64,000 nucleotides of DNA from JACKCD01 sp041390905 (GCA_041390905.1 JAWKPA010000013.1:1116001-1180000); one strand, 5' to 3'; positions 43,565 to 52,292 are shown, numbered from the stretch's first letter. Notes: generated by a model from the sequence alone, not told the origin. Program-made: numbers and translations.

Positions 43565-43879
43565 ATGATCGTTACAATCTTTCGCTCCCGCTTGCGGCCG
43601 GAAGCTGCTGCGGAATATGCAGAGTGGGCCACCCGCATCAGCGATCTGGCGAAAACAATGCCTGGCTATATCTCGCACAAGGGATTTATGGCTGACGATG
43701 GCGAGCGGGTCACGGTGGTTGAATTTGAGGATGAAGAGGCGCAGCGCAATTGGTCTATCAATGCTGAACACCTGCACGCCAAATCGAAGGGGCGCAGCAC
43801 GTTCTATGCCGAGTACAAGCTGCAAGTTTGTCAGGTGGTGCGTGAGTCGCAGTTTGCGGCGAAGGTTGGTGAAGGATGA
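43565..43879 (+). CDS. Antibiotic biosynthesis monooxygenase (ABM) domain protein
   Basis: A 104-residue dimeric ferredoxin-like fold protein (ABM/YgiN superfamily): VTIFRSRLRPEAAAEYAEWA, then MPGYISHKGFMADDGERVTVVEFEDEEAQRNW. GAGGG precedes ATG 43565. Members oxidise phenolic substrates without cofactor, degrade haem or act as helper proteins. It starts a four-gene operon and its stop overlaps the P450 start by 4 bases (ATGA), indicating translational coupling. Confidence 0.88.
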   Translation: MIVTIFRSRLRPEAAAEYAEWATRISDLAKTMPGYISHKGFMADDGERVTVVEFEDEEAQRNWSINAEHLHAKSKGRSTFYAEYKLQVCQVVRESQFAAKVGEG

Positions 43880-45096
43880 AAACAACAAACCTTGATTTTA
43901 GTGACCCGCTGATTCAGGCGAACCCGTATCCCCATTATGCAAAGCTGCGACAGGAAGCGCCGGTGTGCTGGAACGGCCGTTCCTGGCTCATCAGCCGCTA
44001 CAACGACATCACCACCCTGCTCAACGACCCCCGCATGTCCTCCGCCCGCACCGAACAAACCTTTGCCGTGCTGCCCCCCGACGTGCAGCAAGAGCTAACC
44101 CCCCTCCGCACCATTCTGGGCAGCCGCATGTTACTCAGCGACCCACCCCAGCATACCCGCCTCAAGGCCATTGTTGCCAAAGCATTCACCCCGCGCATGA
44201 TCGAAAGCCGCCGCGCTCGCATCGAGCAAATTTGCCACGGCTTTATTGACGAGGTGATTGGCAACGGCACGATGGACGTGATGGCCGACGTTGCCGCCAA
44301 GCTCCCCGGCTGGGCCATCACCGACATTTTGGGCGTACCTTATGAAGACCAACCCCGCTTTACCCGCTGGGCGCGAGATCAGGTGCTGATTTATGACCGC
44401 GCCGGAACCACCCAGGATCGTGTCGGGGTCATGCGTCAGGGGCAAAAAAGCATGTTGGAGATGAAAGCCTATCTGGAGATCATTATCGAGCAGCGTCGCC
44501 GCGACCCGCAAGATGATTTGATCACCGAACTGGTGCAGGCCGAAGAACAGGGCGACCGCCTCTCCCGCGATGAGCTGTTTGGCATGTGCGTTGCCCTGCT
44601 GGTCGGCGGCAACAACTCCACCGCCCACCTCATTGGCAACGCCATCCTCACCTTTGCCCGCCACCCCGACGCGCTGGCGCAGCTGCTGGCGCAGCCAGAA
44701 CTCATCGCCCCCGCCACCGAGGAAGTGATGCGCTACGACAGCCCGGTGCAACTGACCAGCCGCGTGGTGAAAGAAACCATGGAATTTCAGGGGGAAACGT
44801 TTGAGGCGGGGCAAGGGGTTTTGGTGCTGTTTGGCTCCGGCAACCGGGATGAGGCGCAGTTTGCCAACCCCACCGAATTTGACATGACGCGCCACCCCAA
44901 CCGCCACCTGAGCTTTGCCCACGGCCCCCATTATTGTCTTGGTGTCTCCATTGCCCGCACCGTTTCCCAGGTGGGCATTTTGACTGTGCTGCAGCGGTGC
45001 CGCCATTTACAGCTTATCAATGAGCAGGTTGAATGGCTGCCGGGCTTTGCCTTCCGTGGCCCCCACACCTTGCCCATCACCTTTGAGGCACAATGA
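43876..45096 (+). CDS. Cytochrome P450
   Basis: A 406-residue soluble bacterial class P450. Helix I has LVGGNNSTAHLI, where Asn replaces the usual acidic residue of the oxygen-activating groove. EEVMRYDSP gives the ExxR, and FAHGPHYCLGVSIA the haem loop with Cys354 as iron ligand. The N-terminus lacks a membrane anchor. Substrate is unknown; sequence resembles actinobacterial-type macrolide or terpenoid hydroxylases. No ferredoxin or reductase is beside it, so electrons must come from elsewhere. It overlaps ABM upstream and the carboxypeptidase downstream by 4 bases each. Confidence 0.95.
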   Translation: MKTTNLDFSDPLIQANPYPHYAKLRQEAPVCWNGRSWLISRYNDITTLLNDPRMSSARTEQTFAVLPPDVQQELTPLRTILGSRMLLSDPPQHTRLKAIVAKAFTPRMIESRRARIEQICHGFIDEVIGNGTMDVMADVAAKLPGWAITDILGVPYEDQPRFTRWARDQVLIYDRAGTTQDRVGVMRQGQKSMLEMKAYLEIIIEQRRRDPQDDLITELVQAEEQGDRLSRDELFGMCVALLVGGNNSTAHLIGNAILTFARHPDALAQLLAQPELIAPATEEVMRYDSPVQLTSRVVKETMEFQGETFEAGQGVLVLFGSGNRDEAQFANPTEFDMTRHPNRHLSFAHGPHYCLGVSIARTVSQVGILTVLQRCRHLQLINEQVEWLPGFAFRGPHTLPITFEAQ

Positions 45097-46547
45097 TGTC
45101 TGAATTTCCCACTGATCAACTGAGTGTTACCCACCATAGTGTGGTGATTAACGGCCGTTCTCTCCCCTACACCGCCATCACCGGCACGCTCGTCCTGAAA
45201 GAAGAAGCCGAAAAACAGGAGGGCAAGCGCGAAAGCGAAGGCGAAAAACCCAAAGCCAACCTCTTTTTCGTCGCCTATCTACGTGATGACGCGCCAAACC
45301 CGCAGCGTCCTATCACCTTCAGCTTCAACGGCGGGCCAGGCAGCAGCAGCGTCTGGATGCACATGGGGCTGCTGGGGCCGCGCCGGGTGCAAATGGGGGA
45401 CGTGGGTGCCCTCACCCCCCCGCCCTGGCAGTGGGGCGAAAACGAGTTTTCGCTGCTGGACGAGAGCGATTTGGTCTTTATTGACCCCGTTGGCACTGGC
45501 TTTAGCCGCGCCGTGGCGGGCGAAGCCAACAGCGAATTCCACCGCTTCCAGAAAGACATCGCCAGCGTGGGGGATTTTATCCGCCTTTTTTGCACCCGTT
45601 ACGGCCGTTGGGCTTCACCCAAATATCTCATTGGCGAAAGCTATGGCACCACCCGTGCGGCGGCGTTGAGCGGCTATTTGCAGGATCGCCACGGGCTGTT
45701 TTTGAACGGCATCATCTTTGTCAGCACCATTCTCAACTTCCAAACCACCCGCTTTGCCCCCGGCAACGATTTACCCTATGCGCTCTACCTGCCCCCCTAC
45801 GCCGCCGTGGCCTGGTACCACGGCAAGGCCGGGCAGGGGCAAACCCTGGCCGACTGGGCAGACGAAGCGCGGGCGTTTGCGCTGGGGGAATATACGGCGG
45901 CATTGATGCGGGGGACGTTGTTGAGCCAGAGCGAGGAGGCCGACATGGCAGCCAGGGTGTCGCGGTTTACGGGGCTGCCGGCCGATCTGATACAACGCTG
46001 CAACTTGCGAATAGACCTGACGACCTTTGTCAATGAACTGCTGCGCGACGAGGGGAAGGTGGTCGGCCGGCTGGATGCCCGGTTCACGGGCTACGATTTG
46101 GGGCCAACAGGCAAAAAGATCAATCTGGAGCCAAGCTCACTAGCCTATAACGGCCCCTACACGGCGGCACTGTATGATTATTTGCACCGCGAGCTAAACT
46201 ATGAAAGCGATCTGCCGTATGAGATCATGAATATGAAAATCAACGCCGACTGGCGATTTGAGGAGTTTGAAGGGACGTATGTGGATGTGAGCGAGACGCT
46301 GCGCCGCATTATGTGCAGCAACCCCCACCTGCGGGTGCTGGTGTGCAACGGCTATTACGATTTGGCAACCCCATTTGCCGCCGCCGAATACACCTTTAAC
46401 CACCTCTACCTGCCAGCGGAACTGCGCGGCAACGTGCAGATGGCGTATTATGAGGCGGGGCATTTGATGTATGTCCATTTGCCGTCACTGCAGCAGCAAA
46501 AGCGGGATTTGGCGGCGTTTGTGCGGGGTGGGCAGCATGGTGAATGA
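45093..46547 (+). CDS. Serine carboxypeptidase (S10 family)
   Basis: A 484-residue alpha/beta-hydrolase carboxypeptidase. FNGGPGSSSVWMHMGLLGP forms the oxyanion hole, LIGESYGTTRAAALSGYL the catalytic Ser near residue 183, NGYYDLATPFAAAEY the Asp and YEAGHLMYVH the His. There is no signal peptide, unlike most S10 enzymes, so it is probably cytoplasmic. A charged insert (KEEAEKQEGKRESEGEKP) follows the first strand. It removes C-terminal residues from peptides or, as some relatives, acts as acyltransferase. Being the middle of a P450 operon suggests a peptide-like or ester substrate (inference). Confidence 0.92.
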   Translation: MMSEFPTDQLSVTHHSVVINGRSLPYTAITGTLVLKEEAEKQEGKRESEGEKPKANLFFVAYLRDDAPNPQRPITFSFNGGPGSSSVWMHMGLLGPRRVQMGDVGALTPPPWQWGENEFSLLDESDLVFIDPVGTGFSRAVAGEANSEFHRFQKDIASVGDFIRLFCTRYGRWASPKYLIGESYGTTRAAALSGYLQDRHGLFLNGIIFVSTILNFQTTRFAPGNDLPYALYLPPYAAVAWYHGKAGQGQTLADWADEARAFALGEYTAALMRGTLLSQSEEADMAARVSRFTGLPADLIQRCNLRIDLTTFVNELLRDEGKVVGRLDARFTGYDLGPTGKKINLEPSSLAYNGPYTAALYDYLHRELNYESDLPYEIMNMKINADWRFEEFEGTYVDVSETLRRIMCSNPHLRVLVCNGYYDLATPFAAAEYTFNHLYLPAELRGNVQMAYYEAGHLMYVHLPSLQQQKRDLAAFVRGGQHGE

Positions 46548-46956
46548 TTCGGAAACAGCCAGCTTTCACGGTGGGCAGAGCAATTACTATGTGCAGGATG
46601 TCGAGCGCATGGCGGCTTTTTATCGGGATTGTTTTGGCTTTCAGGAAACGTATCGCACCCCCAAACAGGGTAAGCCTGAACACATTGAGCTACGTTTGGG
46701 GGAGTATTTGATAGGGCTTTCGTCGGTGGAAGCCGGCCGCAGAATACACCGGTTGCCGCTTGACCCTGGAAAGCCACGCGGGGAGATTGTGCTGTGGACG
46801 AATGATGTAGACAAAGCCCACACCATGCTGAGGGTGAAAAAGGTATGCTGTATACGGGAGCCACACAATTTTGATGTGAATGAGCAACTGCGGTTACGAG
46901 TGGCCTGGTATGAGGATCCGGAGGGGAACATTTTTCAGACGGTGTGCCAGCGTTGA
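46537..46956 (+). CDS. VOC (glyoxalase/bleomycin resistance) family protein
   Basis: A 139-residue paired beta-alpha-beta-beta-beta protein. NYYVQDVERMAAFYRDCFGF is the first VOC module, and YEDPEGNIFQTVCQ the second with the metal-binding Glu-like position. The start at ATG 46537 overlaps the carboxypeptidase end by 11 bases, so the four genes from 43565 form one translationally coupled operon. Members bind or isomerise small compounds, or give resistance by sequestration. The ending of this gene is followed by a family E repeat. Confidence 0.82.
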   Translation: MVNDSETASFHGGQSNYYVQDVERMAAFYRDCFGFQETYRTPKQGKPEHIELRLGEYLIGLSSVEAGRRIHRLPLDPGKPRGEIVLWTNDVDKAHTMLRVKKVCCIREPHNFDVNEQLRLRVAWYEDPEGNIFQTVCQR

Positions 46957-47023
46957 GAAACGAGGATTAAATAAGTTACGCAAGAAGTTCAACTTCTAAG
47001 AAGAAGTTGAACTTCTAAATGGA
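46957..47023. repeat. Family E repeat, left copy flanking the deacetylase gene
   Basis: Contains ATTAAATAAGTTACGCAAGA, then AGAAGTTCAACTTCT and AGAAGTTGAACTTCT, then AAATGG. Its reverse complement is found nearly unchanged at 48183-48262, so the two copies form a ~60-base inverted pair around the gene. Confidence 0.8.
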
Positions 47024-47055
47024 AATTCACCAGCGATTTAAATTGGAGCAAGATA

Positions 47056-48168
47056 ATGACGACAGGCTTTGTGTGGCATGAACGATATATGTGGCATGAT
47101 ACAGGCTCTCATGCCAGTTTCCTCCCCGCCGGGGGGACGAGTCCCATCCAACCTCATGTTCATGTTGAACATGAGGATACAAAACGGCGTTTCAAGAATC
47201 TGCTGGATGTTTTGGGGGTTACGGAGCAGCTAACCAACCTAAAACCTCGTTTGGCAACAGAAGACGATCTGGCGCGAGTGCATACCCGCAGGTACATCCA
47301 GCATATTCAGGAACTAAGTGCGGTGAATGGAGGGGATGCTGGCGGGGATACCCCCTTCGCCAAAGGTGGGTACCATATCGCCTGCCTGGCTACAGGCGGG
47401 GTGCTGGCACTGGTAGATGCCATTCTGGATGGCGAAGTTGACAACGGCTATGCGCTCGTGCGCCCACCCGGCCATCATGCCGAGCGGGATACAGGGTTTG
47501 GCTTCTGCATGTTTAATAATCTTGCGGTAGGCATTCAATACGCCCGCGAGGTTCGCGGCGTGGCCCGGATTGCCACGGTAGACTGGGATGTGCATCACGG
47601 CAATGGTACGCAAAACATCTTTTATGAGGATCCAGATGTCCTGACCATTTCGCTGCACCAGGCGGGAACATATCCACCCAATTCGGGAAAATTGGAGGAA
47701 AATGGGGCTGGTGCAGGGCAAGGCGCAAATATTAACGTCAACATCCCTGCCGGGTCAGGCCATGCAGCCTATCTCTATGCGATGGATCAGGTCGTTGTCC
47801 CCGCCCTGCAAGCCTTCAACCCCGATTTCATATTTGTTTCTTCGGGTTTCGATGCCGGTGGTTTTGATCCCCTGGCGCGTATGATGTGTGATGGTGAAAC
47901 GTTCCGTGCCATGACCAAAAAGATGAAAGCTGCGGCAGAGGTGCTTTGCGGAGGGCGGTTGGCTCTGGTACACGAAGGGGGGTACTCTCCGGCTCACGTG
48001 CCATTTCTGGGGTTGGCCGTGATTGAAGAGCTGTCGGGCATTCAGACGGGTGTGATTGATCCGTTTGCCGAAGCCATTGCCTTTCACGGTGGCCTTGACC
48101 TGCTGCCCCATCAGGCAGCCGCCATTGATGCGGCGGCGGTGCTGGTGCAGAATGTCCCAGTAAAATAA
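47056..48168 (+). CDS. Class II histone deacetylase-like / acetylpolyamine amidohydrolase
   Basis: A 370-residue zinc hydrolase of the HDAC/AcuC/APAH superfamily. VRPPGHHAERDTGFGFCMFNN (tandem His, catalytic), ATVDWDVHHGNGTQNIF (zinc Asp and His), SLHQAGTYPPNSG and FVSSGFDAGGFDP (second zinc Asp) are all present, and HEGGYSPAHV holds the transition-state Tyr. Bacterial members deacetylate acetylpolyamines, acetyl-lysine or related amides. The start follows AATTGGAGCAAGATA, with GGAG 9 bases upstream. The gene sits alone between two inverted copies of the family E repeat and contains no AACGGCCGTT. Confidence 0.93.
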   Translation: MTTGFVWHERYMWHDTGSHASFLPAGGTSPIQPHVHVEHEDTKRRFKNLLDVLGVTEQLTNLKPRLATEDDLARVHTRRYIQHIQELSAVNGGDAGGDTPFAKGGYHIACLATGGVLALVDAILDGEVDNGYALVRPPGHHAERDTGFGFCMFNNLAVGIQYAREVRGVARIATVDWDVHHGNGTQNIFYEDPDVLTISLHQAGTYPPNSGKLEENGAGAGQGANINVNIPAGSGHAAYLYAMDQVVVPALQAFNPDFIFVSSGFDAGGFDPLARMMCDGETFRAMTKKMKAAAEVLCGGRLALVHEGGYSPAHVPFLGLAVIEELSGIQTGVIDPFAEAIAFHGGLDLLPHQAAAIDAAAVLVQNVPVK

Positions 48169-48182
48169 TAAGGAATGGCAAT

Positions 48183-48262
48183 TAAATAACTTGCCCATTT
48201 AGAAGTTCAACTTCTTCTGAGAAGTTGAACTTCTTGCGTAACTTATTTAATTCTCGTTCCTA
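48183..48262. repeat. Family E repeat, right copy flanking the deacetylase gene
   Basis: CATTTAGAAGTTCAACTTCT, AGAAGTTGAACTTCTTGCGT and AACTTATTTAATTCTCGTTC are the reverse complement of the left copy at 46957, with only a few differences. Confidence 0.8.
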
Positions 48263-48293
48263 AGTGCAATCTATATGCAAAGAGGAAAGCGTG

Positions 48294-49001
48294 ATGACTT
48301 TTTTAGATGAATGTGTTGCTTTTGCAGGATCGGTTTGGCGTGAAAAGTATTTGCACCACTCCTGGATGGATGCCTTTTTTGCTGGTACGCTGACCGAGGC
48401 ACAATTTGAATATTGGTTGATCCAGGATTTGCCTTATCTGAGTGAATATGTAACGGAGATGGTGTTTCCCAAAGTCCCGCCGAACAACCCGTGGGTGGAG
48501 TACCAGTTGGAATATAACCGGCGGGCTACCGAATCGCGGGTGGAGCTGAGGATGCTGGCTAAGGTTGGGGAGCAGGCTAAATCACGCTGGGCGGCTCGGC
48601 CGGCGCGTGATGCGCTGGATAATTTTTGGATCCGGACGGCGTATGAAGGCAGCTTTGGGGATATTTGTGCGGCCCTGTATGTTTGTTATGCCTTTCCCTA
48701 CACGTTTGGCGAACGGTACCAGCGCGAAAAGCCGACAAACCTGCCTGCCTTGCAAAAAGAATGGGTGGAGCAGTGGATCGATCCGTTTTCAATTCAGCAG
48801 TGGCAGGCCACCAAAGATGGGCTGAATGAAGCGGGCACCCATGCCACTGCCTATCAAAAGGAGCGGATGAAGTGGCTGTTCCTGCGCGGTACGCAGCTTC
48901 AGATTGGCACGTTTGATGCGGCCTGGCATTGTTCTGATCCTTGGCCGGGAGAGGATGAGGAAGTGGGGGTGTATTACACGAGTCCGGGGGTTTTGTTGTG
49001 A
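48294..49001 (+). CDS. TenA/thiaminase II-like protein
   Basis: A 235-residue all-helical haem-oxygenase-like fold protein of the TenA/PqqC family. FLDECVAFAGSVWREKYLHH at the start, FEYWLIQDLPYLSEYVTEM in the active-site helix, ALYVCYAFPYTFGERY (a Cys in the right place for the nucleophile) and EEVG-type ending fit TenA proteins. These hydrolyse aminopyrimidine breakdown products of thiamine; other members have different roles. ATG 48294 follows GAGGAAAG. It is far from thiB (7.6 kb) and has no TPP riboswitch, so a role in thiamine salvage is only possible. Confidence 0.8.
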   Translation: MTFLDECVAFAGSVWREKYLHHSWMDAFFAGTLTEAQFEYWLIQDLPYLSEYVTEMVFPKVPPNNPWVEYQLEYNRRATESRVELRMLAKVGEQAKSRWAARPARDALDNFWIRTAYEGSFGDICAALYVCYAFPYTFGERYQREKPTNLPALQKEWVEQWIDPFSIQQWQATKDGLNEAGTHATAYQKERMKWLFLRGTQLQIGTFDAAWHCSDPWPGEDEEVGVYYTSPGVLL

Positions 49002-49191
49002 TGGCGTGACATCCCACCTGTCCAGAGGCGTAAGGCACGCTAGTTGGCCGAACCAGGTTGCTGCATGGGTCGCTGGGCTTGGGATGCCATAATGTCGTCC
49101 TTGTCACTGTCTTTATTGGGCGATCTGGCTATTGTGTGGGAAAAACGGCCGTTAATAACCACTCTGACAAAGATAATAAGGAGAACACGAA

Positions 49192-50175
49192 ATGGAATAC
49201 ACACATCTTGGCCGTACCGGCCTACAAGTCAGCAAACTGTGCCTCGGCACTATGAACTTTGGCCCGTGGACGAATGAAGCGGACAGTCACGTGATGATGG
49301 ACACGGCTTTGGATGCTGGCATCAACTTCTTTGACACCGCCAACCGTTACGGCATTTGGGGCGGCAGCGGCAGCCATCATGGGCATACGGAGGAGATAAT
49401 CGGCCGTTGGTTCCAGCAGGGTGGGCAGCGACGCGAAAAAGTTGTGCTGGCAACCAAACTGTATGGGGCCATGAGCGATTGGCCCAACGAAGGCAAGCTC
49501 TCGGCACTAAACATCAAACGAGCCTGTGAAGCCAGCCTCAAGCGGCTGCAAACCGACTACATTGACCTCTACCAAATGCACCATATTGACCGTGACACAC
49601 CCTGGGAAGAAATTTGGCAGGGGATGGAGCAGCTTGTGCGCGAGGGTAAAATTCTCTATGTGGGTAGCAGCAACTTTGCCGGCTGGCACATTGCCAAAGC
49701 CAATGAAGCAGCCAAGCGGCGCAACTTTATGGGGCTGGTGAGCGAGCAAAGCAAGTACAGCCTGAGCGCCCGGATGGTAGAGCTAGAGGTCGTACCCTCC
49801 TGCGAAGATTATGGCGTTGGCATCATCCCCTGGAGTCCACTGGACGGTGGCTTGCTGGGTGGGGTGTTGGCGAAGATTGAGAGTGGGCGGCGTGCCAGTG
49901 CCAACATGCAGCAGCGCATTGAGGCGATTCGGCCGCAGGTGGAAAGCTATGAGAACTTTTGTGCCGAAATGGGCGAGCAGCCGGCCGATGTGGCCCTGGC
50001 CTGGCTGCTGCACAATCCTGTTGTCACTGCCCCCATCATCGGCCCCAGCAATGTAGACCAGCTAAGTGGGAGTCTGCGGGCGTTGGATATTCACTTGACT
50101 GCTGAACAATTGCAGCGGCTGGATGAGATTTGGCCTGGCCCAGGTGGCCCTGCGCCAGAGGCGTATGCCTGGTAG
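49192..50175 (+). CDS. Aldo/keto reductase
   Basis: A 327-residue (alpha/beta)8 NADPH-dependent reductase. LGRTGLQVSKLCLGTMNFG, DAGINFFDTANRYG (catalytic Asp and Tyr), VVLATKLYGAM (Lys), DLYQMHHID (His) and PIIGPSNVDQL (NADP site) are complete. The closest group is AKR11/AKR12-like bacterial enzymes. AAGGAG precedes the ATG. The 190-base upstream gap 49002-49191 holds nothing recognisable except one decamer at 49145. Confidence 0.93.
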   Translation: MEYTHLGRTGLQVSKLCLGTMNFGPWTNEADSHVMMDTALDAGINFFDTANRYGIWGGSGSHHGHTEEIIGRWFQQGGQRREKVVLATKLYGAMSDWPNEGKLSALNIKRACEASLKRLQTDYIDLYQMHHIDRDTPWEEIWQGMEQLVREGKILYVGSSNFAGWHIAKANEAAKRRNFMGLVSEQSKYSLSARMVELEVVPSCEDYGVGIIPWSPLDGGLLGGVLAKIESGRRASANMQQRIEAIRPQVESYENFCAEMGEQPADVALAWLLHNPVVTAPIIGPSNVDQLSGSLRALDIHLTAEQLQRLDEIWPGPGGPAPEAYAW

Positions 50176-50316
50176 GTGGCTTGGGCGGGCAGATGTGCGT
50201 CGTGCGTAAGCGGAGAGCGTTTATGCACGACGCCATCTCCTATACTTTCCTGACGTGCCAGAATAAAACATTAGTTGAGGGGGAAAACGGCCGTTTTCCT
50301 ACCAAGTTAGCCATTA

Positions 50317-50967
50317 TCAAGCCATAAGCGGCGTAAAAAACTGACTCGCAAACGCCACAGCTTCCTGTAAGGTAAAAATCTCTCGCCCTTCCAGATTCTC
50401 CGAAAGCCACTGCTGGGCTATGGTTCCATCATGCAGAAATATCATCTCCGTACACAAGCTGTCCGCACAGCAGGAACCAGCATCTGTCGCTGCCCAGGCG
50501 ATCCCCACATGAATATCCCTCACCTCAGCCAAATTCAGAACCGTCTCGCCCAACATTTCTATCTTTACAAGCTCACCTGTCACTCTGCACTGAGAGGTGA
50601 TTTGAGTCGTTTCCGTAAGCATAGGACTAATCGCCAAGGCATCCAAAGCACACATGGCGTAGACCTGATGCCCGTTGATGAGGACTTGATGCTCGCGCTT
50701 TGTCATGGTGAAGGGATAAGCCCCGACAGGTTCCCCATTTTCAGCAAAGACCACCATGTCATATTGGCTCAGGGTATAAACGGCCGTTGGCACATCGTCA
50801 ACCCATTGCGCCATTTCTGCCTTCGGCAGGATGTGGCCTCTGGTTACAAACGAGCGCAGCATCTGCTGGTGAAGCTCTTTAATCTGTGGATCACATTTAT
50901 TTCGACTTTCCTGCAAAGGCAAAATCTTGCGTAAACGCCATAAGGCCTTGTCTACTTTATCGTTCAT
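50317..50967 (-). CDS. Organomercurial (alkylmercury) lyase-like protein, MerB family
   Basis: A 216-residue protein whose second half aligns with MerB: VYAMCALDALAISPML gives C106 and D109, and AGSCCADSLCTEMIFL gives C166 and C167, the three residues (two Cys, one Asp) that MerB uses to cleave C-Hg bonds. TSQCRVTGELVKIEM lies between as in MerB. ATG 50967 follows AAAGGA; an earlier ATG at 51006 has no ribosome-binding site. No merA, merR, merT or merP is near, so it is an orphan. The Fsr-like exporter gene starts upstream on the same strand with 73 bases between. MerB-like family members without mercury activity exist. Confidence 0.82.
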   Translation of the reverse strand: MNDKVDKALWRLRKILPLQESRNKCDPQIKELHQQMLRSFVTRGHILPKAEMAQWVDDVPTAVYTLSQYDMVVFAENGEPVGAYPFTMTKREHQVLINGHQVYAMCALDALAISPMLTETTQITSQCRVTGELVKIEMLGETVLNLAEVRDIHVGIAWAATDAGSCCADSLCTEMIFLHDGTIAQQWLSENLEGREIFTLQEAVAFASQFFTPLMA

Positions 50968-51040
50968 TCTTTGGTTGTCCTTTGTATAGACAAATAGCTT
51001 GCCCATTGTTTCGTGATATGGTCTCCATCATTTCCCACTC

Positions 51041-52210
51041 TTAAGAATTGCCAAACCGCCATTTGAAGAGGAAAACGGCCGTTACCCCCACCAGCGGCAC
51101 AAATGTCAGCGTCGCCAGGCCGGCCGCCAAAGAGGATTGATCCGCAATCAGCCCCACCACCCACGAGCCAATACCGGCCGGCAGCCAGCCCAGCCCCATC
51201 ACCAGCGAGCCAGCCAGCCCCGTGGCCTGCGGCCAAATTTCCTGCGCCATCAAAATGGTGACGGGGAAAGATGCGCCAATAGCGACACCGGTGAGGGCAA
51301 TCAGGACAATTTGGCTAAAGCCGCTGCTGTGCAGCATAAGCCAGTGCAACGGCCCCATCAGCAGCATACTGCCCACGATAATGGGCACACGCCCCACTTT
51401 GTCGGAGAGGGTGCCACCGCTGATGCTGCCCACGCTGAGAGAGACGAGCAACACGGAAAAAATGGAGCTGGCAGTCTCTAACGGCCGTCCTTCACTCAAC
51501 AACCACTCTGGCAAGTAGGTCGCCAGACTGCCCTGGAACCAGGAACGTGCCGCCACCACCAGCACAATCAGCCCCAATGCCAGCCAGGAACCGGTCTGGC
51601 TGTCGCCGCCTTGAACGGCCGTATGCTCTGGCACAACCAATTGGCGCGACTGGCTAAAGACAAAGAGGCTAATAAGCAAACCGAGGGGGACGAGAACGGC
51701 CGTTCCCCGCAGCCCAAACCACAGCAGCCCGGCACTTACAATCAGTGGACTCAAGGCCGAGCCTAAATTGCCGCCCACCGAAAAAAGTGACATCGCCGCC
51801 CCACGCCGCGTTGTCGTGTTAGCCGGAATGAGAGCCGCGCCGGCTGGATGATAGGCGGCCGAGGCAAAAGAGCCTAAGATGATAATGGGGATCAGCAGCC
51901 AATATTGCTGGCCGTAATAAGCCACCACGCCAAACAGCCCCATCCACGCGCCAATCCAGCCAATGCTGCCCGCCACCATCAGGCGCGGATCCCAGCGGTC
52001 GCTGACATAACCAAACAAAGGCTGCGTCAAAGCGCCAGAGATGCTGACAAAAAGAGCCAGCGTCCCGATTTGGCTGTAAGTCAGTCCCATTTTTTCAATA
52101 AGCAAGGGGTAGACAACGGGCAGGAAGTTATGATGCAGTTCGAGGGCAAAGTGGGTAAAGGCGATGAGAAAAACGGCCGTTGGCAGCTTTTTGGTTAGAG
52201 TCAGGTTCAT
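51041..52210 (-). CDS. MFS transporter of the fosmidomycin-resistance (Fsr) type
   Basis: A 389-residue twelve-helix transporter. AFTHFALELHHNFLPVVYPLL in helix 1 and GYVSDRWDPRLMVAGSIGWIG after helix 2 are characteristic of the Fsr group. SFASAAYHPAGAALIPANTTTRRGAAMSLFSVGGNLGSALSP covers helices 4-5. Fsr proteins export fosmidomycin and other compounds; the natural substrate here is unknown. The MerB-like gene follows on the same strand. Confidence 0.87.
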   Translation of the reverse strand: MNLTLTKKLPTAVFLIAFTHFALELHHNFLPVVYPLLIEKMGLTYSQIGTLALFVSISGALTQPLFGYVSDRWDPRLMVAGSIGWIGAWMGLFGVVAYYGQQYWLLIPIIILGSFASAAYHPAGAALIPANTTTRRGAAMSLFSVGGNLGSALSPLIVSAGLLWFGLRGTAVLVPLGLLISLFVFSQSRQLVVPEHTAVQGGDSQTGSWLALGLIVLVVAARSWFQGSLATYLPEWLLSEGRPLETASSIFSVLLVSLSVGSISGGTLSDKVGRVPIIVGSMLLMGPLHWLMLHSSGFSQIVLIALTGVAIGASFPVTILMAQEIWPQATGLAGSLVMGLGWLPAGIGSWVVGLIADQSSLAAGLATLTFVPLVGVTAVFLFKWRFGNS

Positions 52211-52220
52211 AGGGAAAAGA

Positions 52221-52292
52221 AGAGATTGGGAGATTGGGAGATTGAGAGATTAAACAAGATTAATCTCCCAATCTCTTAATCTCCCAATCTCC
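52221..52292. repeat. Family A inverted repeat (GAGATTGGGAGATTGGGAGATTG type)
   Basis: GAGATTGGGAGATTGGGAGA pairs with TAATCTCCCAATCTC and CTTAATCTCCCAATCTCC in the right arm, which ends at the stop of the 52293 gene. Confidence 0.75.

Noticed and set aside
46957..48262. Calling the deacetylase unit an insertion sequence
   Set aside because: No transposase is encoded and no target-site duplication was identified, so it is reported only as a bracketed gene.
49002..49191. Reading frames of 60-75 codons between TenA and aldo/keto reductase genes
   Set aside because: No conserved motif or ribosome-binding site; codon composition is not gene-like.
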